A DNA stretch of 30,368 nucleotides, taken from DTU013 sp964512095. GTDB taxonomy: Bacteria > Bacillota > Clostridia > Acetivibrionales > DTU013. The notes under the pieces were generated by a model that had not been told where the DNA came from, did not search any database, and saw only the letters and a list, made by a program, of their open reading frames with translations. Below are positions 24,074-30,368 of the stretch, one piece after another. The position numbers and the translations under genes were made by a program. Numbering within the stretch: the stretch's first letter is position 1; every line of letters begins with the position of its first letter. Location: the NCBI GenBank assembly GCA_964512095.1, contig CAZEIH010000034.1:1-30368 (forward strand), given 5' to 3'.

Positions 24074-25004
24074 CGCAGATCTTGAAAAAATTGTAGATAC
24101 ATCAGATGAATGGATATTGAAAAGAACTGGTATATCCGAAAGAAGGATTCTGGAAGAAAACTCTCCGCTTTATCCGCTGGCGGTTGAAGCATCAAGGCAG
24201 GCTATAAAGGATTCGGGCATTTTACCTGAGGACATTGACCTTGTAATTGTTACCACTTCAACCCCGGATTTTCTAACACCATCTACATCTTGCATAATAC
24301 AAAAAGAAACTGGTGCCAAAAATGCAGCAGCATTTGATTTAGTTGCAGCTTGTTCTGGCTTTGTTTATGGGATGACAGTGGCAAAACAGTTTATAGAGAC
24401 AGGCTATTATAAAAATGTTTTACTGGTTAGCAGTGAGGGAATGACCAAAGTAATTGACTGGAGTGACAGAAAAAGCTGTGTACTATTTGGAGATGGTGCC
24501 GGCGCAGTGGTTTTAGGTAAAGTTGAAGAGGGCTACGGCATATTGTCTACCTTTATCGGAGCTGATGGTGAAGCAAACCAGCTCATTACCATACCATGCC
24601 TACATATGTCAGATGATGACATGAAAAGGCGTGAAAATTTCGAGAACAAAATTGCTTTATGGCAGGATGGTCAGGAGGTATTTAAGTTTGCCGTCAAGAT
24701 TATGCCTTATGCCACTGAAAAGGTTATTGAAAATACTGATGTGAGCCTTGATGATGTAAAATACATAATACCGCACCAGGCAAACTCTAGGATAATCGAA
24801 GGGGCAGCTAAAAGACTTGGCATTGCCTTTGAAAAGATATACACCACTATAAAAAAGTACGGAAACATATCATCTGCGTCAATCCCTGTTGCAATGGATT
24901 CAGCATATAGGGAAAAATGTCTATCCAAAGGCGATAATCTCGTTCTTGTAGCCTTCGGTGGAGGCCTAACATGGGGCTCTGCTCTTGTCAGATGGAGCAA
25001 ATAA
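23994..25004 (+). CDS. fabH: Beta-ketoacyl-ACP synthase III
   Basis: It starts fatty acid chains by condensing acetyl-CoA or branched acyl-CoA with malonyl-ACP. The 336 residues hold the catalytic triad Cys120 (LVAACSGF), His261 (IPHQANSRI) and Asn291 (YGNISSAS). The start chosen is ATG 23994, because GGAGG at 23980-23984 is 9 nt upstream and the protein then begins at the usual family position (VGILGIGSCVPEKILTN). The longest frame from 23952 would add 14 residues without homology. It overlaps the plsX end by 80 nt and is followed by fabD after 31 nt. Confidence 0.95.
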   Translation: MARKQNENVSVGILGIGSCVPEKILTNADLEKIVDTSDEWILKRTGISERRILEENSPLYPLAVEASRQAIKDSGILPEDIDLVIVTTSTPDFLTPSTSCIIQKETGAKNAAAFDLVAACSGFVYGMTVAKQFIETGYYKNVLLVSSEGMTKVIDWSDRKSCVLFGDGAGAVVLGKVEEGYGILSTFIGADGEANQLITIPCLHMSDDDMKRRENFENKIALWQDGQEVFKFAVKIMPYATEKVIENTDVSLDDVKYIIPHQANSRIIEGAAKRLGIAFEKIYTTIKKYGNISSASIPVAMDSAYREKCLSKGDNLVLVAFGGGLTWGSALVRWSK

Positions 25005-25035
25005 GGCTAATCCATTTAATTTTCAGGAGGTTGTA

Positions 25036-25971
25036 ATGGGTAAAATCGCTTTTATTTTCCCGGGTCAGGGAGCACAGTATATAGGTATGGGTAAAGAGAT
25101 AGCCTCAGAATTCAGAGCCGCTGCGGATATATTCGATCAGGCTTCAGAGGCTCTTGATATGGATATGAAAAAAATGATATTTGAAAGTAACGATGAAGCC
25201 TTAAAGGTAACTGAAAATACTCAACCTGCAATTATGACTGCAAGTATTGCTTGCCTGCAGCCCTTGCTTGAGAAGAACATAACCCCTGATTTTACCGCAG
25301 GCTTGAGTCTTGGTGAATATGCTGCACATGTCGCTTCAGGGACAGTTGACTTCAAAACTGCAGTATCACTTGTTAGGGTTAGAGGAAGGTATATGCAGGA
25401 GGCTGTGCCCCTTGGTGTTGGTACAATGGCTGCAATACTTGGATTGGGAAGAGAGGAAGTATTAGAATGCTGTAGTATGGCATCTGAATATGGTATTGTA
25501 GAACCGGCAAATTTTAATTGTAACGGACAAATAGCAATAGCAGGTGAAATAAAGGCAGTAGAAAAAGCTATGGAGCTATGTCGCAGCAAAGGAGCGAGAA
25601 GAACTGTTATGCTTGCAGTCAGCGCTCCCTTTCATTGCAGTATGCTACATCCAGCTAAAGAAAGGCTGATGACGGAGCTTGATAAAATTGAATTTGTAGA
25701 TTTTAAAGTTCCTTTGATAGCAAATGTTACAGCAGACATAGTAAAAGGAACAGCGGATATTAAGGATTTACTAGCAAGACAGGTAAGTAGTCCAGTTATG
25801 TGGGAGGATTCTATCCGTATGATGCTTAATCAAGGCGTAGATACCTTCGTTGAAATAGGCCCTGGAAAGGTTCTGAGCGGATTTGTCAGAAAAATCGATA
25901 AGGATGCCAGAAGCTATAACATAGAGGATTTGAAATCACTGGAGATAACTCTCAGGGAAATAGGTGCATAG
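25036..25971 (+). CDS. fabD: Malonyl-CoA:ACP transacylase
   Basis: It loads malonyl groups onto the acyl carrier protein. The 311 residues match the family: FIFPGQGAQYIGMG at the start, nucleophile Ser91 in GLSLGEY, His200 in SAPFHCSML, and the oxyanion glutamine in FPGQGAQ. The start chosen is ATG 25036, 5 nt after AGGAGG; the longer frame from 24985 overlaps the fabH end and has no ribosome binding site. fabG follows after 21 nt. Confidence 0.95.
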   Translation: MGKIAFIFPGQGAQYIGMGKEIASEFRAAADIFDQASEALDMDMKKMIFESNDEALKVTENTQPAIMTASIACLQPLLEKNITPDFTAGLSLGEYAAHVASGTVDFKTAVSLVRVRGRYMQEAVPLGVGTMAAILGLGREEVLECCSMASEYGIVEPANFNCNGQIAIAGEIKAVEKAMELCRSKGARRTVMLAVSAPFHCSMLHPAKERLMTELDKIEFVDFKVPLIANVTADIVKGTADIKDLLARQVSSPVMWEDSIRMMLNQGVDTFVEIGPGKVLSGFVRKIDKDARSYNIEDLKSLEITLREIGA

Positions 25972-25992
25972 AATAGGAGGAAACCGATAAAG

Positions 25993-26736
25993 ATGCTATT
26001 AAGTGGTAGAACTGCTGTTATAACCGGTTCAGCAAGAGGTTTAGGAAAATCTATAGCTATGAAGCTTGCTTCCATGGGGGCAAATATTGTTTTAAATGAT
26101 ATACCATCATCTGAAGCACTTGATGAAACTGCTGAAGAGTTTAAGAAGGCAGGCTATAATGTGGCTGTTACTAGAGGCGATGTAAGGAACCAAGATGACG
26201 TTAAGGCTATGGTGAAGACTGCGATTGATAGCTTTGGAGCACTGGACATACTTATAAATAATGCTGGCATAACAAAAGATAAGCCCTTTGCTATGATGTC
26301 AGAAGATGATTGGGACATTGTTTTGGATATTAATCTCAAGGGTGCCTTTTTGTGCACTAAATTAGCAGCAAAACAAATGATGAAGCAAAGGTATGGTCGA
26401 ATCGTCAATATGGCATCAGTAGCTGGAAGATATGGCAATAAGGGACAAGCCAACTATTCCGCTTCAAAAGCCGGGTTGATTGGATTAACTAAAACAACAG
26501 CCAAGGAATTTGCTTCAAGGAGCATAACCTGCAATGCAGTGGCTCCCGGAATCATAAGAAGTAAGATGACTGATGTATTACCTGAGGGAGTTAGGGAAAA
26601 GTATCTTGAGAACATACCCCTTGGAAGGTTTGGGACACCTGAAGATGTGGCTAATGTTGTCGCGTTTCTCGCTTCTGATGATGCTGCATACGTCACAGGA
26701 CAAGTAATAGATATTGACGGCGGGCTCGTTATGTAA
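25993..26736 (+). CDS. fabG: 3-oxoacyl-ACP reductase
   Basis: A short-chain dehydrogenase that reduces beta-ketoacyl-ACP with NADPH. The 247 residues carry the cofactor motif TGSARGLG (11-18), NNAG (89-92), and catalytic Asn114, Ser142, Tyr155 and Lys159 (YSASK), with the family-typical end DAAYVTGQVIDIDGGLVM. The start ATG 25993 is 12 nt after AGGAGG, a longer spacing than its neighbours. Position between fabD and acpP supports FabG over other SDR reductases. Confidence 0.95.
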   Translation: MLLSGRTAVITGSARGLGKSIAMKLASMGANIVLNDIPSSEALDETAEEFKKAGYNVAVTRGDVRNQDDVKAMVKTAIDSFGALDILINNAGITKDKPFAMMSEDDWDIVLDINLKGAFLCTKLAAKQMMKQRYGRIVNMASVAGRYGNKGQANYSASKAGLIGLTKTTAKEFASRSITCNAVAPGIIRSKMTDVLPEGVREKYLENIPLGRFGTPEDVANVVAFLASDDAAYVTGQVIDIDGGLVM

Positions 26737-26748
26737 TAATATCTTTAT

Positions 26749-26780
26749 GTAAAAGTTGCTAAATCAAGCATAACTTTTAC
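26749..26780 (+). promoter_or_regulatory. Strong hairpin between fabG and acpP, no T-run
   Basis: GTAAAAGTT (26749-26757) pairs with AACTTTTAC (26772-26780); an inner GCT/AGC extends the stem past an AT bulge, leaving loop AAATCA. It lacks a U-tract, so an RNA processing or stabilising element before acpP is as likely as termination. A TATAAT at 26795-26800 follows, without a clear -35. Confidence 0.5.
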
Positions 26781-26826
26781 TAAGATTTATTATATATAAT
26801 TACCCTCTTTGGGAGGAGGTGAATGT

Positions 26827-27054
26827 ATGGCTTTCGATAAAGTTAAAAAAATTATTGTCGAGCAATTAGGTGTTGAGGAAGATGAAGTTAATATGGAATC
26901 ATCTTTCATAGACGATTTAGGTGCAGATTCACTTGATATCGTTGAATTGATTATGGCTCTTGAAGAGGAATTCGATATTGAGATTCCAGATAGTGAAGCT
27001 GAAAAGATAGCTTCGGTTGGAGATGCCGTGAACTACATTAAAAATAACACATAA
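26827..27054 (+). CDS. acpP: Acyl carrier protein
   Basis: A small acidic carrier that holds growing acyl chains on 4'-phosphopantetheine. It has 75 residues. The attachment serine is Ser35 in LGADSLDIVELIMALEEEF. The start chosen is ATG 26827, 6 nt after GGAGGAGGT; the longer frame starts within that ribosome binding site. It is closed immediately by a terminator that overlaps the stop codon, so acpP is probably the most abundant end of the fapR transcript, with fabF made by readthrough or by its own promoter. Confidence 0.97.
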   Translation: MAFDKVKKIIVEQLGVEEDEVNMESSFIDDLGADSLDIVELIMALEEEFDIEIPDSEAEKIASVGDAVNYIKNNT

Positions 27055-27081
27055 AAAAAGTCCCATAAAGGGACTTTTTTT
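27053..27081 (+). terminator. Rho-independent terminator after acpP
   Basis: Stem AAAAAAAGTCCC / GGGACTTTTTTT with a short ATAAA loop. It begins within the acpP stop codon and ends in a T-run; the symmetric A-run makes it potentially bidirectional. Confidence 0.9.
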
Positions 27082-27174
27082 ATGTTGGTAGAGTATATGG
27101 GTGATGGCGGTAAAAAAAAACTGATGGAATATAGATAAGTCAAAATGTAAAGTTATCCGCTAGGAGGTTTTTTA

Positions 27175-28422
27175 ATGAAGAAACGAGTAGTAATAACAGG
27201 TTTAGGAGTAGCGCATTCCTTAGGCCTTGGCCTTGATGACTTTTGGAGTGGGATACGTGAGGGGAGAAATGGGATTAGCCTTGTAACAAAATTTGACACA
27301 TCGGCGTATGATGCCAAGGTTGCGGCAGAAATTAAAGGTTTTGAGCCTACGAATTATATGGAAAAAAAAGAAGCGAAAAGAATGGATATTTTTACTCAGT
27401 ATGCATTGGCTGCTGCTAGAATGGCAATTGAAATGTCAGGTCTTAACATGGAGAAGGAAGACCGCTTCAGAGCAGGCTGTATAGTAGGTTCTGGTATAGG
27501 CGGAATTAAGACGTTAGAGGACCAGCATCAAATTCTTGCTACAAAGGGCCCTGGAAGAGTCAGCCCCTTTTTCATTACTTCAATGATAGCAAACATGGCA
27601 GCTGGAAGGATAGCCATTGAATTTAATCTACAGGGCTTTAATGAGTGCGTTGTGACAGCATGTGCATCAGGAAACAATGCAATAGGTGATGCATTTAAAG
27701 TGATACAACGAGGAGACGCTGACATAATGGTCACCGGCGGTGCAGAATCAGCTATTACGCCCTTGTCCTTTGCAGGTTTTTGTTCAAATAAAGCACTTTC
27801 CACAAATCCTGATCCGGCAACAGCGTGCAGGCCCTTTGATAAGGAACGTGATGGTTTCGTAATGGGCGAGGGGTCAGGCATACTGGTTATTGAAGAGTAT
27901 GAACATGCCAGGAACCGTGGAGTCTCTATACTTGGCGAAATTGTGGGTTATGGATGCACCTGTGATGCCTATCATATTACAGCACCTTCACCAGATGGTG
28001 TCGGAGGTGCAAGATCGATGAAGAATGCCATTGATGATGCAGGTATAAAGCCAGAAGACATCGGATACATTAATGCACATGGTACGTCGACACCACTTAA
28101 TGACGTTGGAGAAACAAGGGTTATCAAAGATGTGTTTGGCGAATATGCTTATAAGCTAGCTGTTAGCTCTACAAAATCAATGACAGGTCATTTGTTGGGA
28201 GCAGCAGGAGCAATCGAATCGATTATAACAGCCATGGTACTTAAGGATGGAATTCTACCACCTACTATTAACTACAAAAACCCAGATCCGGAATGTGACC
28301 TGGACTATGTGCCAAATAAAAGCAGACCCGCCAATATAAAATATGCATTGTCAAATGCACTTGGGTTTGGAGGCCACAATGCTGCATTGGTATTGAAGAA
28401 ATATACCGATGACACTAAATGA
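27175..28422 (+). CDS. fabF: Beta-ketoacyl-ACP synthase II
   Basis: It elongates acyl-ACP by condensation with malonyl-ACP. The 415 residues carry Cys163 (VVTACASGNN), His302 (NAHGTSTPLND) and His339 (TGHLLGAAGA), the same spacing as in E. coli FabF. ATG 27175 follows AGGAGG by about 7 nt. It is separated from acpP by a terminator and a 93-nt gap without a confident promoter, so its expression may depend on partial readthrough. Confidence 0.96.
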   Translation: MKKRVVITGLGVAHSLGLGLDDFWSGIREGRNGISLVTKFDTSAYDAKVAAEIKGFEPTNYMEKKEAKRMDIFTQYALAAARMAIEMSGLNMEKEDRFRAGCIVGSGIGGIKTLEDQHQILATKGPGRVSPFFITSMIANMAAGRIAIEFNLQGFNECVVTACASGNNAIGDAFKVIQRGDADIMVTGGAESAITPLSFAGFCSNKALSTNPDPATACRPFDKERDGFVMGEGSGILVIEEYEHARNRGVSILGEIVGYGCTCDAYHITAPSPDGVGGARSMKNAIDDAGIKPEDIGYINAHGTSTPLNDVGETRVIKDVFGEYAYKLAVSSTKSMTGHLLGAAGAIESIITAMVLKDGILPPTINYKNPDPECDLDYVPNKSRPANIKYALSNALGFGGHNAALVLKKYTDDTK

Positions 28423-28467
28423 TAATGTTTGATTTGCGTAGTAATGAAAAGTAGGGTAAAATTTATC

Positions 28468-28495
28468 AAAGGCGGGAGAAAATCTTCCTGCCTTT
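28468..28495 (+). terminator. Hairpin between fabF and rnc, possible weak terminator or leader element
   Basis: AAAGGCGGGAG (28468-28478) pairs with TTCCTGCCTTT (28485-28495) over 11 bp, including two G-T pairs, with a 6-nt loop. Only AAGTTTTG follows, so termination may be partial. Next to it, at about 28507-28530, lie two copies of GGCAATACAAA just before the rnc ribosome binding site. Confidence 0.55.
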
Positions 28496-28539
28496 AAGTT
28501 TTGCAAAGGCAATACAAAGGCAATACAAAGGAGCAGATA

Positions 28540-29256
28540 ATGGATAATGATATAAAGCTACATGGAGTTAGTAACCTTAAGGAACTGGAAAAGACAATAG
28601 ACTATCATTTTAAGGACAATGACAAATTACAACTGGCACTTACTCACAGCTCCTATGCAAATGAAAAAAAATCAGAAGGCCTTGTGAGTAATGAAAGGAT
28701 TGAGTTTCTTGGTGATTCAGTACTTAACATAATCACCAGTGATTATATATATAAAAATCACCCTGAGCTACCTGAAGGTGAAATGACAAAAATAAGAGCG
28801 GCTATTGTCTGTGAATCATCATTAAAGAAATGCGCAGAAAAAATCAATTTGGGTGATTATCTGTTTCTTGGAAAGGGAGAAGAAAATACAGGGGGCAGGA
28901 AAAGGACGTCAATCCTATCAGACGCATTTGAAGCCTTAATCGGAGCCATTTATCTAGATGGTGGATTAGAAAACGCAGGTAAATTTATATTTAAATCAAT
29001 GGAAGACATTTACCTTAACATAAAAAGTAAGGATGTTTTTAAGGATTACAAGACACAGTTCCAGGAAATTATCCAAAAGCAAAGTGAGCAGCATATAAGC
29101 TACTGTATCGTTGAGGAAAAGGGGCCGGATCACAACAAGGTATTTACTGCCCAGCTTTCAGTTGGCGATGTGCCCTATGGTATAGGCAGGGGCAGGACAA
29201 AAAAAGAGGCAGAGCAAAATGCAGCAGAGGCTGCCCTGAAAAAGATGGTGAAATAA
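28540..29256 (+). CDS. rnc: Ribonuclease III
   Basis: A double-strand-specific endoribonuclease that matures rRNA and cuts structured mRNAs. The 238 residues comprise an RNase III domain with signature NERIEFLGDSVL (51-62), catalytic Asp59 and Glu131 (SDAFEALIGAIYLDGG), and a C-terminal dsRNA-binding domain (about 167-237, ending GRTKKEAEQNAAEAALKKM). The start chosen is ATG 28540, with AAAGGAG 6 nt upstream; the longer frame from TTG 28501 runs through the direct repeats and ribosome binding site. The stop overlaps the next ATG by one base. Confidence 0.95.
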   Translation: MDNDIKLHGVSNLKELEKTIDYHFKDNDKLQLALTHSSYANEKKSEGLVSNERIEFLGDSVLNIITSDYIYKNHPELPEGEMTKIRAAIVCESSLKKCAEKINLGDYLFLGKGEENTGGRKRTSILSDAFEALIGAIYLDGGLENAGKFIFKSMEDIYLNIKSKDVFKDYKTQFQEIIQKQSEQHISYCIVEEKGPDHNKVFTAQLSVGDVPYGIGRGRTKKEAEQNAAEAALKKMVK

Positions 29257-30290
29257 TGAGGGCAAAGCATGTAGTGATTCCAATTTTTATTCCTCATAAG
29301 GGCTGTCCCAATGATTGCATTTTTTGTAATCAAAAGAAAATCAGTGGACAAATAACAGATATGACCATCGAAAAAATTCCCAGAATCATTGAAGAGCACC
29401 TGAAAACCACAAAGAAGGGCTCCTTCGTAGAAATCGCCTTTTACGGTGGAAGCTTTACAGCTATTGAGATGGATCTCCAGGAAAGCTTTCTAAAACAGGC
29501 CTATAAATACATATCCTCTGGCAAAGCTTCTGAAATAAGAATATCAACAAGACCTGACTGCATCAATCCAGAAATTCTTATGATGCTTAAGAAATATGGT
29601 GTTAGAACAATAGAGCTAGGCGTTCAGAGCCTTGATGACCAAGTGCTTAAGGCAAGCTATCGTGGACATAATGCTGATGTTGTATATAACTCCTGTGAGC
29701 TCATTAAAAACATGAACTTCAGGCTGGGTATACAGACAATGACTGGTTTACCCGGCGATACCAGGGAAATATCCATAGATACGGCTAAGAAGGTAATTTC
29801 ATTGGCACCTGAGCTTGTACGTATTTATCCTGTACTTGTCATCAAGGGTACGGGGCTGGAAAGACTTATGAAGAGTGGACTCTACACACCTCAAAAGCTC
29901 GATGAGGCAGTAGAATTATGTGGGCAGCTACTACAAATGTATGAGGATAAGGGTATAAAGGTCATAAGAATAGGCCTACAACCTACCGAAAACATACGTG
30001 AAGGCATTGATTCTGATGTTGTCGCTGGACCAATCCATCCAGCCTTTAGACAGCTTGTTGAATCCAGACTTGCACTTACAAGAATTGAAAACATTATAGT
30101 ATCTGAAGGTCTTCAGGAGGCAACGGAAATTATTATCCAAACGGGCATTTCCAATATTTCCAATGTAGTAGGTCAAAAGAAATCAAATATTAAGTATCTT
30201 AAAAACAATTATGGATTTAAAAGCATTAAGATAATACCTGTAGCAGAGGCTTCAGGAAAAATTGTATGTACTGCACTAAAGAGACAGTAG
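29256..30290 (+). CDS. Elp3-like radical SAM protein of unknown substrate
   Basis: The protein has 344 residues. The 4Fe-4S/SAM motif is Cys17, Cys21, Cys24 (GCPNDCIFCNQ), followed by YGGSFTA, a TRPDCI and GVQSLDDQVL strand typical of Elp3/MiaB-related radical SAM enzymes, and GLPGDT. It lacks the GNAT acetyltransferase domain of true Elp3, and the C-terminal part matches the radical SAM C-terminal extension type. The ATG overlaps the rnc stop (TAATG), so it is translationally coupled to rnc and has no separate ribosome binding site of note apart from AAGATGGTG. A gene of this kind often sits between rnc and smc in Clostridia; smc, if present, lies beyond this window. Confidence 0.82.
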   Translation: MRAKHVVIPIFIPHKGCPNDCIFCNQKKISGQITDMTIEKIPRIIEEHLKTTKKGSFVEIAFYGGSFTAIEMDLQESFLKQAYKYISSGKASEIRISTRPDCINPEILMMLKKYGVRTIELGVQSLDDQVLKASYRGHNADVVYNSCELIKNMNFRLGIQTMTGLPGDTREISIDTAKKVISLAPELVRIYPVLVIKGTGLERLMKSGLYTPQKLDEAVELCGQLLQMYEDKGIKVIRIGLQPTENIREGIDSDVVAGPIHPAFRQLVESRLALTRIENIIVSEGLQEATEIIIQTGISNISNVVGQKKSNIKYLKNNYGFKSIKIIPVAEASGKIVCTALKRQ

Positions 30291-30310
30291 CAGTTGGACA
30301 ATGTCACAGT

Positions 30311-30331
30311 CCTCCTCCTCTTAGGTGGGGG
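30311..30331. repeat. Imperfect hairpin at the right edge, possible end of an IS200/IS605-type element
   Basis: CCTCCTCCT (30311-30319), loop CTT, AGGTGGGGG (30323-30331): eight of nine positions pair (one G-T, one mismatch). Read on the minus strand it gives ACCCCCACCTAAG, like the C-rich subterminal hairpins that often end IS200/IS605 and TnpB elements. No transposase or TnpB coding sequence is inside the window, so this is a guess about what lies to the right. Confidence 0.3.
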
Positions 30332-30368
30332 TTACCGATTGATAAAGCTGTCAGTGGCGAGTACAATC

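Noticed and set aside
24985..25035. Longer N-terminus for FabD
   Set aside because: Overlaps the fabH end without a ribosome binding site; ATG 25036 follows AGGAGG directly.
29256..30290. Full-length Elp3 tRNA acetyltransferase
   Set aside because: Only 344 residues and no GNAT acetyltransferase domain; called an Elp3-like radical SAM protein only.
30311..30345. Cyclic-di-GMP-I riboswitch, because of GGGGTTACCGAT at the right edge
   Set aside because: The conserved GGCAAACC and the first paired arms of the aptamer are absent upstream; the match is limited to about a dozen bases.

Overview
The window reads as a chromosomal segment from a low-to-moderate G+C, spore-former-type Firmicute of the class Clostridia. 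Support comes from strong AGGAGG ribosome binding sites, frequent TTG starts, a FapR-controlled fatty acid operon, a Gram-positive LexA box before recA, and an oxygen-sensitive indolepyruvate:ferredoxin oxidoreductase pair. The gene set resembles the cellulolytic Clostridium / Ruminiclostridium / Acetivibrio group, but that placement is an impression from gene order, not a measured result.

Layout. Positions 1-142 hold a 28-29 bp tandem repeat that runs off the left edge. Next come a minus-strand tRNA-Leu(CAG), a solitary murD-like ligase, and a minus-strand pair tRNA-Tyr / tRNA with CAU anticodon, each with its own promoter and terminator. A beta-CASP metallo-beta-lactamase nuclease follows. 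From 4.3 to 10.2 kb lies a probable aromatic 2-oxo-acid / arylacetate module: sodium:solute symporter, iorA, iorB, phenylacetate-CoA ligase (paaK) and a double-ACT-domain protein. A shared bidirectional terminator separates it from a convergent minus-strand operon of MoxR ATPase, DUF58 protein and membrane transglutaminase.

From 15.2 kb to the end, everything is on the plus strand and is housekeeping. cinA-murJ is followed by recA-recX under a sigma-A promoter with an SOS box, then by a structured non-coding stretch with pentamer repeats, then by rimO-pgsA. The lipid operon comes next: fapR-plsX-fabH-fabD-fabG-acpP-fabF. It covers the acyl-phosphate step, initiation, malonyl loading, ketoreduction, carrier and elongation; enoyl reductase, dehydratase and acetyl-CoA carboxylase are not in the window. 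rnc and an Elp3-like radical SAM gene close the window, and an isolated hairpin at the right edge may belong to a mobile element lying outside.

I did not find a clearly new multi-gene system. The observations most worth following are the 80-nt plsX/fabH overlap that gives PlsX a strongly basic tail, the structured and repeat-bearing interval between recX and rimO, the right-edge hairpin, and the left-edge tandem repeat. Several start sites were moved from the longest open frame to the position best served by a Shine-Dalgarno sequence; each entry says so.
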